A stretch of 41,043 nt of DNA from assembly GCA_001791325.1 (NCBI GenBank), contig MGEK01000002.1, positions 1 to 41,043 of the forward strand, written 5' to 3'. How positions within the stretch are numbered: position 1 is the first letter of the stretch; each line of letters starts with the position of its first letter. The notes under the pieces were generated by a model. The model saw nothing but the letters and a program-made list of their open reading frames with translations. It was not told where the DNA came from and searched no databases. The position numbers were made by a program, and so were the translations under genes. Source of the DNA: Candidatus Uhrbacteria bacterium RIFCSPLOWO2_01_FULL_47_25 (GTDB lineage Bacteria > Patescibacteriota > Patescibacteriia > GWA2-46-9). Positions 25,228 through 31,894 of this stretch are shown here, piece after piece.

Positions 25228-25256
25228 ATAGTATCACAACATTCTCACATTCTCAA
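25228..25256 (-). promoter_or_regulatory. Promoter/operator of the ArsR-family gene
   Basis: On the minus strand TTGAGA (25256-25251), 17-nt spacer, TACTAT (25233-25228), nine bases, then ATG at 25218. The -35 and spacer contain TTGAGAATGTGAGAATGTT, with GAGAATGT followed directly by GAGAATGT as a direct repeat. The second arm of the full palindrome is missing here (AAAGAC in its place). Confidence 0.65.
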
Positions 25257-25430
25257 AGACTCATAATCGTGAAAAATAGGCGGAAATTGTTATATATTCA
25301 CGGTTTTAGTCGTAACTCCCAGTAAAAGCCGACCCTGCCGAGCCATTCACGCTATTTATTATAGGTGTAAATTTCTTTCGCGTATTCGCACGAATTAGAG
25401 AATAAAAAACTATTCAATAATCAACTACAT

Positions 25431-25464
25431 AACATTCCAACATTCTCAAGAATGTGAGAATGTT
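25431..25464. repeat. AACATTC palindrome, copy C
   Basis: AACATTCCAACATTCT (25431-25446) and AGAATGTGAGAATGTT (25449-25464) form a 16-bp inverted repeat with two mismatches and a 2-nt centre. It shares 16 nt (AGAATGTGAGAATGTT) with the operator block of the ArsR and nuclease promoters but has no good -10 at the right distance on either strand. Confidence 0.85.
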
Positions 25465-25603
25465 ATTTATTGCCCATTGATTTATGTAATACGCTGACAA
25501 ATAATTCTTTCAATTTTGCGCGTTGTTCAACCAATTGTTTTTTATAATCCTTAATTTTGATTCTAGCCCTAGATGTTGATAGGCACGACAAGGTCAGGCA
25601 TAT
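25463..25603 (-). pseudogene. Possible remnant of a type I restriction specificity subunit (HsdS) C-terminus
   Basis: A 46-codon open stretch on the minus strand ends DYKKQLVEQRAKLKELF then VSVLHKSMGNK and a stop that abuts palindrome copy C. The coiled coil QRAKLKELF ... LLHKLM-like ending is typical of HsdS tails. There is no start codon and no upstream domain; the sequence before it is full of stops in all frames. This rests on pattern memory alone. Confidence 0.28.
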
Positions 25604-25659
25604 CTAAATTTCTTATTTTGCGTTTTTTCTAATATTTTTATGGTGATTTTGACAGAATA

Positions 25660-25688
25660 GTGACAGAACCTATCAAAGAGAATACTAT
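25660..25688 (+). promoter_or_regulatory. Candidate promoter upstream of mnmA
   Basis: GTGACA (25660-25665), 17-nt spacer and TACTAT (25683-25688). The -10 is the same hexamer as in the ArsR-family promoter. Transcription would start near 25695, 4 nt before the ATG of a 42-codon frame and about 113 nt before the mnmA start. Confidence 0.5.
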
Positions 25689-25698
25689 AAAGCCTATT

Positions 25699-25827
25699 AT
25701 GAGAGCCATTTTGAACCATAAAAGGAGTCCATTGCGGCGGGTTTTGCGAGATCCATTAGAGATGGGATCTAGTAAGGGGGCAGGGTGGGGCCAAAGTCTT
25801 CGTCGGTATGTCTCCGCATCAGTGTAA
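25699..25827 (+). CDS. Short open frame, possible leader peptide of mnmA
   Basis: A 42-codon frame (MRAILNHKRSPLRRVLRDP at the start, LRRYVSASV at the end) begins 10 nt after a promoter -10 hexamer and overlaps the start of mnmA by 20 nt in another frame. The product is arginine-rich with no known motif. The position fits leaderless translation coupled to mnmA, but chance openness in a GC-richer leader is just as likely. Confidence 0.28.
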   Translation: MRAILNHKRSPLRRVLRDPLEMGSSKGAGWGQSLRRYVSASV

Positions 25828-27022
25828 GCACGGTGCGGGGCAGGCTGGCGGCAAGCTAAAGAGAAGAGGAAAAACTGTCTTCGTAGCGATGTCAGGTGGC
25901 GTGGATTCCAGCGTGGCGGCTTTGCTTTTGAAAAAGCAAGGTTATGATGTAGTTGGCGTTTTTATTAAGAGTTGGGACGGGTTGTCAACGAGTGATGGTG
26001 TAAAATTTCGCGAGCAGTGTAGATGGAGAGAAGACAGGCGCGACGCTATGCGCGTGGCGGCTAAACTGAAAATTCCGTTTGTAACGTATAATTTCACAAA
26101 ACCATACCGGGACAGGGTGATTGAATATTTTTTTAAAGAGCACGAAGCAGGTCGCACGCCGAATCCTGATATAATGTGCAATAAAGAAATTAAATTTAAA
26201 TTATTTTTAGAGAAGGCCTTGAGCGAGGGCGCTGATTTTGTGGCGACGGGGCACTATGTAAGAGTGCGAGCTAGAAGCCATAAGCCAAAAGCCGTAGGCA
26301 GCTTGGGCCGTGTAAATAGTGCGAGTATCTTTGACCTTTTGCAGGCTAAAGACGGCGCCAAAGATCAGTCGTATTTTTTGTGGACGCTAACCCAGAAGCA
26401 ACTTGCTTATTGCCTTTTTCCAATCGGCGAATACACGAAATCAAAGGTGCGAGAGATGGCGCGCCAAGCTGATCTGCCGACGGCTGACAAACCCGATAGC
26501 CAGGGGATTTGTTTTATTGGCGAAGTGCCGGTTGTTGAATTTTTAAAAACCCGCATAGCCGAGCGAACAGGCGCAGTGGTGACGGCTGACGGGCGAACAA
26601 TAGGGGAGCACGACGGCATAGCATTTTACACCATTGGCCAACGGCACGGCTTAAGATTGAGTTCGCGCTTACCATATTATGTGTTTGGTAAAGATATTGA
26701 GCATAATATCATCAAAGTGGCAGAAGGTAATGATGATCAAGCGCTTTACCAAGATAAAATTGAAGCAAGTGAGATGTCGTGGGTTAATCAAGCGCCGCAA
26801 ATAGGTGATAGATTACTAGCTAAAATCAGATATCGCCAAAAATCAGAGCCGCTTATGGTTGTGGGCAGTCGTGAAGCGTCCAAAAAACATTCTAATATTC
26901 TTAAGAATGTTGGAATGTTGTGGCGGTTTAAATTTGACCGACCACAAAGAGCGGTCACCCCCGGCCAGTCACTGGTGTTTTACGACGGCAAGAGAATGGT
27001 CGGTGGGGGAGTGATATTATAA
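25808..27022 (+). CDS. mnmA: tRNA-specific 2-thiouridylase MnmA
   Basis: ATP-dependent enzyme that puts sulphur on U34 of Lys, Glu and Gln tRNAs. PP-loop AMSGGVDSSVAALL begins near residue 28. The two catalytic cysteines are C124 in PDIMCNKEIKF and C235 in DSQGICFIG; GHYVRVR and PQRAVTPGQSLVFYDG are also present. At 404 aa it is about 30-40 longer than usual. The extra residues coincide with repeat-like DNA: the first 20 codons (GC-rich), an AAGCCATAAGCC stretch (26269-26303) and a 34-nt palindrome (26886-26919) encoding KHSNILKNVGM. All keep the frame. The ATG at 25808 is the only ATG before the PP-loop; a non-ATG start closer to KTVFVAMSGG cannot be excluded. Confidence 0.95.
   Translation: MSPHQCKHGAGQAGGKLKRRGKTVFVAMSGGVDSSVAALLLKKQGYDVVGVFIKSWDGLSTSDGVKFREQCRWREDRRDAMRVAAKLKIPFVTYNFTKPYRDRVIEYFFKEHEAGRTPNPDIMCNKEIKFKLFLEKALSEGADFVATGHYVRVRARSHKPKAVGSLGRVNSASIFDLLQAKDGAKDQSYFLWTLTQKQLAYCLFPIGEYTKSKVREMARQADLPTADKPDSQGICFIGEVPVVEFLKTRIAERTGAVVTADGRTIGEHDGIAFYTIGQRHGLRLSSRLPYYVFGKDIEHNIIKVAEGNDDQALYQDKIEASEMSWVNQAPQIGDRLLAKIRYRQKSEPLMVVGSREASKKHSNILKNVGMLWRFKFDRPQRAVTPGQSLVFYDGKRMVGGGVIL
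26269..26303. repeat. AAGCCATAAGCC-type repeat inside mnmA
   Basis: The stretch from AGCTAGAAGCC to AGGCAGCT inside mnmA encodes a non-conserved loop (RARSHKPKAVGS) after GHYVRV. It resembles, in reverse complement, the AGCTTA repeat at 16841-16870. Confidence 0.4.
26886..26919. repeat. AACATTC palindrome, copy D, within mnmA
   Basis: AACATTCTAATATTCT (26886-26901) and AGAATGTTGGAATGTT (26904-26919) form a 16-bp inverted repeat with two wobble-type mismatches and a TA centre. It belongs to the family at 24929 and 25431 but lies inside the mnmA reading frame, in the C-terminal beta-barrel domain. Confidence 0.85.
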
Positions 27023-27031
27023 TTCATAAGT

Positions 27032-27638
27032 ATGTTTGGCTTTAGTAATCAGGAGATAAAATTTCTTCGCCGCTTGAACTCGCCGATCAAAATTCAGAAT
27101 TATTTAGAGAGTATAAAGATTAACTTTGAGGATACGTGCATGTCACCTCGCATGGTTATGCGCAAGCGCAAGGCCCATTGCCTGGAAGGAGCCATACTCG
27201 CGGCGGCGACCTTGTGGGTTAATGGCGAGAAACCCTCTACTTTTAGATCTTAAAACGGTTAAAAAAGATGATTATCATGTGGTGGCGGTTTTTAAACGGC
27301 ATTCGCTGTGGGGAGCTATTAGCAAGACAAATCACGCGGTATTGCGTTACCGCGAACCGCTGTATCGCAATATTCACGAGCTCGTCATGTCATATTTTCA
27401 TGAATATTTCATGAATGACGGCAAAAAAACATTAAAGGAATATTCAAGGCCGATAAATCTTGCTCGTTTTATAAAACGCAACTGGACGATTACTGAAGAT
27501 GATGTCTGGTATATTTCAGACTATCTTGACCAAGTACCGCATTACAAAATTTTAAATTGCAGTAATGCTGCCACATTGAGGCGGGCTGATCCAATTGAAA
27601 TTAGAGCCGGTAAATTAGTGCGAGAACGGCGACCGTGA
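27032..27638 (+). pseudogene. Transglutaminase-like protein, split by a +1 frameshift
   Basis: Two overlapping frames make one recognisable protein of about 201 aa. Frame one runs from MFGFSNQEIKFLRRL to GEKP and holds KAHCLEGAILAAA with the presumed catalytic Cys50. Frame two continues LLLDLKTVKKDDYHVVAVF, WGAISKTNHAVLRYREPLY with the probable catalytic His, and ends RRP. The switch is at 27233-27237, where CCC-T-CTA needs one base skipped. CCC-T is a known slippery context for +1 shifting by proline tRNA, so programmed frameshifting is possible. A simple indel mutation or assembly error is more likely. The family, from memory, is conserved and uncharacterised in Patescibacteria and some archaea. 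Confidence 0.75.
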
Positions 27639-27649
27639 ACCCCGTTTCT

Positions 27650-27678
27650 AAGAGCTAGCCTTGCCTTAGCGCTCTTTT
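27650..27678 (+). terminator. Candidate terminator before alaS
   Basis: AAGAGC (27650-27655) pairs with GCTCTT (27671-27676) around an inner GC step, followed by TTATCGTT. It sits 12 nt after the stop of the transglutaminase-like gene. The T-tract is short. Confidence 0.4.
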
Positions 27679-27699
27679 ATCGTTAAAATATTTAACATT

Positions 27700-29547
27700 A
27701 TGCAATCAAGTGAAATTAGGTCTAAATTTTTGCAGTTTTTTCAGTCCAAGGGTCATAGTATTATTGCTTCCGCGTCATTAGTGCCAGAAAACGATCCCAC
27801 TGTGCTTTTTACCACTGCCGGCATGCATCCACTGGTGCCATATCTTTTAGGCCAAAAACATCCGGCTGGAACGCGTTTGGTAAATGTTCAAAAGTGCGTT
27901 CGCGTTCAGGACATAGAAGAAGTGGGTGACAATAGACATGATACTTTTTTTGAAATGCTGGGCAACTGGTCGCTGGGTGATTATTTTAAAAAGGAGGCGA
28001 TTGCATGGAGCTTTGAATTTTTTTCAGGCCCTAAATGGCTCGGTTTTGACCCCTTGAGAATATATGTCTCTGTTTTTGAAGGTGACGCGGACGCACCGCG
28101 AGACGATGAGTCAATTAAAATCTGGCAAGAGCAATTCAAAAAGGTGAACCTTGACGCCAAGGTCGCTAAAAATATAGGCGATCAAACACTCGGGGTTAGA
28201 ATACACGCTTATGATAAAAGTAAAAATTGGTGGGGGCCGGCTGGCCAAACGGGCCCTTGCGGACCGGATACGGAAATGTTTTATGATATGAAACCGAACG
28301 GTACTGCTCCGGGCGGGCACATGCACGAAGGAGATGTAGATATTTATGGAGCAGTATGTCATCCAAATTGTGATTGTGGTCGCTTTATTGAGTTTTGGAA
28401 CGATGTTTTTATGGAGTATAACAAAACAGCCGACGGCACATATGAGTCATTGCAACAAAAGAATGTAGATACCGGTATGGGGCTTGAACGCACTGCTATG
28501 ATATTACAGGGCGTGAGTGATATATTTGCCACTGATTTATTCCAGCCAATAATCTCGGCCATTAAAACAGAAGCGGTCAATTATGATGTGCGGGCGGCGC
28601 GGATTGTCGCCGACCATATTCGCACCGCTGTTTTTATATTAGGCGACGGGGTGAGGCCATCAAATGTTGAACGAGGGTATGTCTTGCGACGCTTGATACG
28701 TCGAGCTGTGCGTTATGGACAAAAAATTGGACTGCCCCATGATTTTGACAGTAGATTGGCAAATGTGGTGGTGGAAAAATACCGCCAAGAATACTCTGAA
28801 TTACTTCAAAATCAATCAAGCATTACTAAGGCTATACACGATGAAGAGGCTAAGTTTATTAAAACACTTGAGCGAGGGCTGAAAGAGTTTGAACGACTGG
28901 CCGCCAGTGATCACGTCACGGAACGTCTTTCTGGTTACGATGCATTTATTCTTTTTTCAACTTACGGGTTTCCGTTAGAAATGACTGTTGAAATGGCCAA
29001 AGAAAAACGCATAGAAGTTGATGAAAAAGGATTTTGGGAGGAATTTCAAAAACATCAGGATATTTCACGTGTCGGAACAGAGAAGAAATTTAAAGGAGGG
29101 TTGGCCGATCATTCACGGGAAACGACGCGCCTGCACACGGCCACGCATCTATTGCACGCCGCCTTAAGAAAAGTTTTAGGCGACCACGTTTTTCAAAAAG
29201 GGTCTAATATCACGGCGGAACGTTTGCGTTTTGATTTTTCTCATCCTGAAAAACTAACACCGGAAGAGATTAAAGCGGTGGAAGATATGGTCAACGACGT
29301 AATTAGTCGTGACTTGCCCGTATCCTGGCAGGAAATGTCCTTTGCTGAGGCTAAGGCCAAAGGAGCCTTGGGACTTTTTGAAAGTAAATATGGTGAAAGG
29401 GTCAAAGTTTATTCTGTCGGAGATTTTAGCAAAGAGGTGTGCGGCGGTCCCCACGTCAATCACACCGTGGAGGTTGGTAAATTTAAAATTACAAAAGAGG
29501 AGGCTGTTTCCATGGGTATAAGACGTATTAAAGCGGTGGTTTTATAG
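27700..29547 (+). CDS. alaS: Alanyl-tRNA synthetase, short form without C-Ala domain
   Basis: Class II aminoacyl-tRNA synthetase charging tRNA-Ala. The catalytic core is clear: MQSSEIRSKFLQFFQSKGH, FTTAGMHPLVPYLLG, RHDTFFEMLGNWSLGDYF and TGMGLERTAMILQG. The editing domain keeps HTATH (H479, H483) and CGGPHVNH (C581, H585), so it should still clear Ser- and Gly-tRNA-Ala. At 615 aa it stops right after the editing domain and lacks the C-terminal oligomerisation/C-Ala region of the usual 850-880-residue enzyme. The reading frame shows no sign of breakage, and short AlaS forms are known from reduced Patescibacteria genomes. The next gene starts 1 nt after the stop. Confidence 0.96.
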   Translation: MQSSEIRSKFLQFFQSKGHSIIASASLVPENDPTVLFTTAGMHPLVPYLLGQKHPAGTRLVNVQKCVRVQDIEEVGDNRHDTFFEMLGNWSLGDYFKKEAIAWSFEFFSGPKWLGFDPLRIYVSVFEGDADAPRDDESIKIWQEQFKKVNLDAKVAKNIGDQTLGVRIHAYDKSKNWWGPAGQTGPCGPDTEMFYDMKPNGTAPGGHMHEGDVDIYGAVCHPNCDCGRFIEFWNDVFMEYNKTADGTYESLQQKNVDTGMGLERTAMILQGVSDIFATDLFQPIISAIKTEAVNYDVRAARIVADHIRTAVFILGDGVRPSNVERGYVLRRLIRRAVRYGQKIGLPHDFDSRLANVVVEKYRQEYSELLQNQSSITKAIHDEEAKFIKTLERGLKEFERLAASDHVTERLSGYDAFILFSTYGFPLEMTVEMAKEKRIEVDEKGFWEEFQKHQDISRVGTEKKFKGGLADHSRETTRLHTATHLLHAALRKVLGDHVFQKGSNITAERLRFDFSHPEKLTPEEIKAVEDMVNDVISRDLPVSWQEMSFAEAKAKGALGLFESKYGERVKVYSVGDFSKEVCGGPHVNHTVEVGKFKITKEEAVSMGIRRIKAVVL

Positions 29548-29548
29548 C

Positions 29549-30226
29549 ATGCTACCGGCTGTCAGGTTTTATCGTGGCGAAAAGTTTGTTGTTACTTTTC
29601 TTGTCGTTGGACTATCACTTATAGTATTGCTGGCCGTAATTATATTTGTGCCTTCTGCGGTGATTATTATAAAAACTAATAGCGAACCAGTAACGATGAA
29701 TATTGAAATTTTATTTGATTCTTCGCTAACAAAGATTCCGCCTACCATTGTCGCTGTACCGGCTAAAATAGTAGCGCGAAAAGAATTTAATACACAATCA
29801 GGCAGCGAGAGTAAAGAGCGGTTTGCCTATGATGGACGTTTAGAAGTTAAGATTCGGGATGAAGATTATGTCATTCTATATAAGCTAGATGATCTTATGG
29901 CTGTGGTTAAAAGAGAACTCACAAAGTTATTAAGAAGCGACCGGGAATTGCTGGCGGACGATCAGCCCAAAATTATCATTAAGGAAACTAAGGCCGGTGA
30001 TGACTTGCGCAGTTTGCAAGCTGTTATTCGGGCTGAAGCTGTGGCTGTGCCGCTATATCCATACACAAAATGGCAACAGCAAGCGAAATATAGCCCTAAA
30101 CGCTTATTGACGTTAATTAAGTCAACAGACGGCGTTAGAGAGACCGTTTTGCTAATCCGTCCATCTTTTTGGCCACTTCTTCCGGTATTACAGGACCATA
30201 TAAGGTTTGACCTTGACATACAATAA
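29549..30226 (+). CDS. Membrane-anchored protein of unknown function
   Basis: A 225-aa protein with a short cytoplasmic N-terminus, one strong membrane helix at about residues 13-40 and an extracellular beta-rich domain (VIIIKTNSEPVTMNIEILFD). The C-terminal part contains a DGV...ETVLLIRPSFWPLLPVL motif. In my memory this motif ends many Patescibacteria 'baseplate-like' envelope proteins. No enzyme motif is visible. It is cotranscribed with alaS by its 1-nt spacing. A strong promoter for the ribosomal cluster lies within its last codons. Confidence 0.65.
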   Translation: MLPAVRFYRGEKFVVTFLVVGLSLIVLLAVIIFVPSAVIIIKTNSEPVTMNIEILFDSSLTKIPPTIVAVPAKIVARKEFNTQSGSESKERFAYDGRLEVKIRDEDYVILYKLDDLMAVVKRELTKLLRSDRELLADDQPKIIIKETKAGDDLRSLQAVIRAEAVAVPLYPYTKWQQQAKYSPKRLLTLIKSTDGVRETVLLIRPSFWPLLPVLQDHIRFDLDIQ

Positions 30227-30241
30227 CGATTAGTTTATTAT
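30213..30241 (+). promoter_or_regulatory. Promoter of the infA-ribosomal cluster
   Basis: TTGACA (30213-30218), 17-nt spacer and TATTAT (30236-30241): a perfect -35 and a -10 with one mismatch. The expected start near 30248 falls at an ATG (30249) opening a 25-codon frame ([17 protein letters not shown] at its start) that stops at 30326. The infA core follows in another frame. Confidence 0.75.
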
Positions 30242-30297
30242 ACGAAGTATGTTAGAGCTAGTCATAGGCACCACGGGAAAATACCGTAGGCCCGATT

Positions 30298-30612
30298 TTG
30301 CTGTTCCTAGCCAATTTTTATTTTAGGATCAGCCATCAGATTATCTATATAGCTACTATTCCAGTAGGTCCCGCTAACGGGACAAACGACAAGGCTAACA
30401 GCTCTAAAGATTTTATTGAGGTTGAGGGTGAAATTACCGAAATGTTGCCCTCGACCAGTTTTCGAGTACGATTGCAGAATGGTCATGAAATTTTAGGGCA
30501 TTTATCCGGGCGTATGCGCATGCATCGTATTCGACTTCTTCCGGGAGACAAAGTCAAGGTGCAAATGACCCCTTATGATCTGACCAAAGGAAGGATTATT
30601 TATCGTTATTAG
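30298..30612 (+). CDS. infA: Translation initiation factor IF-1 (start uncertain)
   Basis: The last 70 residues are a clear IF-1 OB fold: [37 protein letters not shown] and [24 protein letters not shown]-1 binds the ribosomal A site during initiation. Normal length is about 72 aa, so the true start should lie near 30390, but no ATG, GTG or TTG is found there in frame. The first in-frame candidate is the TTG at 30298, which would add some 33 non-conserved residues ([16 protein letters not shown]). Part of the extension is encoded by a hairpin, GTCCCG-CTAA-CGGGAC (30368-30383), related in its CTAACGGG core to other repeats here. ATT at 30358 is another option. Confidence 0.88.
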   Translation: MLFLANFYFRISHQIIYIATIPVGPANGTNDKANSSKDFIEVEGEITEMLPSTSFRVRLQNGHEILGHLSGRMRMHRIRLLPGDKVKVQMTPYDLTKGRIIYRY

Positions 30613-30638
30613 TTTACCTCTTTTTTACTAAGTCCTTA

Positions 30639-30752
30639 ATGAAAGTTAGAGCATCTGTCAAAAAAATGTGTAAACAGTGTCGTATCGTTCGCCGCCGCAA
30701 GCGGTTATTTGTTATTTGTTCAACCCCTAAGCATAAGCAGCGCCAGGGTTAG
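30639..30752 (+). CDS. rpmJ: 50S ribosomal protein L36
   Basis: A 37-aa protein, exactly the family length: [20 protein letters not shown] at the start and [11 protein letters not shown] at the end. Cys11, Cys14, Cys27 and His32 form the zinc site of the classical zinc-binding L36. Its position between infA and rpsM is the standard order. The start has no Shine-Dalgarno sequence. Confidence 0.97.
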   Translation: MKVRASVKKMCKQCRIVRRRKRLFVICSTPKHKQRQG

Positions 30753-30764
30753 CGGCAGTATTGT

Positions 30765-31157
30765 ATGGCTAGAATCGCCGGAGTAACATTGCCAAACGAC
30801 AAGCGTATAGAAATCGCTTTAACTTATATTTATGGTATTGGATTACCCAGCTCTCGTGCTATTTTGAAGGCCACCGATATTGATGGTAATATACGCGTTA
30901 AAGATTTAAAAGACAATCAACTAAACGCTGTTCGTGAACAAATTGAAAAGCGCGCTATAAAAGTAGAAGGTGATTTAAGTCGCGATATTCTTATGCACAT
31001 ACGTCGTTTGAAAGATATTGGTTGTTATCGGGGAATTCGCCACATAAAACACTTACCATTGCGCGGTCAACGAACTAAAACAAATACCCGCACTGTTCGC
31101 GGCAACGTACGACGGACAATGGGCAGTGGACGCAAAGATGCTCATCAAAAGACTTAA
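30765..31157 (+). CDS. rpsM: 30S ribosomal protein S13
   Basis: Head protein of the small subunit contacting the P-site tRNA and the central bridge. It is 130 aa. [25 protein letters not shown] (read in part), the helix-two-turn-helix, and the end [14 protein letters not shown] are typical. Gap to rpmJ is 12 nt and to rpsK 13 nt, fitting one operon. Confidence 0.97.
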   Translation: MARIAGVTLPNDKRIEIALTYIYGIGLPSSRAILKATDIDGNIRVKDLKDNQLNAVREQIEKRAIKVEGDLSRDILMHIRRLKDIGCYRGIRHIKHLPLRGQRTKTNTRTVRGNVRRTMGSGRKDAHQKT

Positions 31158-31170
31158 TTCATGAAACGTT

Positions 31171-31659
31171 ATGAGTATGGAAATTTCAGAAAATATAATT
31201 AATGACTCATTGGCAGGCGCGACCGACAAGACTGCCGAGTTAGCGCCACAGGAAAGCAAGGTAGTTGAGGGTCGCTCGATTAGTCGCGCGCGCCGACGCA
31301 AGATTATTCGGCAGGTACGATCCGGCCGCGCTTATATTCAAGCAACCTATAACAATACTATAGTGACGCTAACTGATCTTCAGGGCAATGTTTTGGCCTG
31401 GTCGAGCGCCGGGCGCACGGGGTTTCGCGGTCCAAAAAAATCAACCCCCTACGCGGCTGGTGTCATTGTTAAAGAGGTGGTTGAAAAAGTTAAGCCTTAT
31501 GGATTAAGTGAAGTCAGTGTTTTTGTACGGGGCGTTGGTTCCGGCCGCGAATCAGCCATACGCGCCTTCCATGCTAATGGATTGCAAGTTTTGGCCATTC
31601 GTGATGTAACCCCCATTCCGCACAATGGCTGCCGTCCGCCACGACCCAGGAGAGTGTAA
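31171..31659 (+). CDS. rpsK: 30S ribosomal protein S11 with N-terminal extension
   Basis: Platform protein of the small subunit. The S11 core starts near residue 42 and includes IQATYNNTIVTLTDLQGNVL, GFRGPKKSTPYAAG, SVFVRGVGSGRESAIRAF and IRDVTPIPHNGCRPPRPRRV. Total length is 162 aa against about 129, because of an acidic N-terminal extension (MSMEISENIINDSLAGATDK), probably disordered. The ATG at 31171 is favoured, since an ATG at 31161 is in another frame. It is followed by a 235-nt gap with an inverted-repeat element. Confidence 0.96.
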   Translation: MSMEISENIINDSLAGATDKTAELAPQESKVVEGRSISRARRRKIIRQVRSGRAYIQATYNNTIVTLTDLQGNVLAWSSAGRTGFRGPKKSTPYAAGVIVKEVVEKVKPYGLSEVSVFVRGVGSGRESAIRAFHANGLQVLAIRDVTPIPHNGCRPPRPRRV

Positions 31660-31743
31660 TCATTGTAGAATTTAGAATATTGAATTATGAATTATCTAAT
31701 GGCCAAAGTCAGAACACAGAACTTAGAACTTAGAATGAATAAT

Positions 31744-31893
31744 TTCTAACGGGGTATGCCCCGTTAGAAGGCCGTCTTATATCTTTAATCTCATGTATTC
31801 AACCGCCAACGTCTCTATGATTACTTGTTCAAACTTTTGTCTTGTCAAACAAAATGTCACAGACATTTTGTTTGGGGAGGCCTTCTAACGGGG
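31744..31893. repeat. Intergenic inverted-repeat element, CCCCGTTAGAA family, copy 2
   Basis: Three arms occur in the rpsK-rpsD gap. TTCTAACGGGG (31744-31754) and CCCCGTTAGAA (31759-31769) form an 11-bp hairpin around TATG. CCCCGTTAGAAGGCC (31759-31773) also pairs perfectly with GGCCTTCTAACGGGG (31879-31893), enclosing about 105 nt. The right arm ends one base before the rpsD ATG, as in copy 1. The first and last arms both run into GGGGTATG. Upstream (31665-31740) is AT-rich with repeated AGAATTTAGAAT-like words. Confidence 0.88.
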
Positions 31894-31894
31894 T

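Larger units (their letters stand above)
25219..25807. other. Accessory intergenic region
   Basis: This 590-nt stretch between the divergent ArsR-family gene and mnmA has no long open frame. It holds the ArsR promoter, palindrome copy C, a possible HsdS C-terminal remnant on the minus strand, a GTGACA-N17-TACTAT promoter, and a 42-codon frame with a hairpin AGATCC ... GGATCT (25749-25770). The middle (25270-25430) shows nothing I can name. Confidence 0.6.

Noticed and set aside
24918-25464. CRISPR-like array from the repeated ACATTCTCACATTCT words
   Set aside because: Spacing is irregular, there are only three or four units, one is inside mnmA, and no cas genes are present.
30233-30252. lox-like site (ATACGAAGTAT)
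   Set aside because: Only a short resemblance; no 13-bp inverted arms and no recombinase gene nearby.
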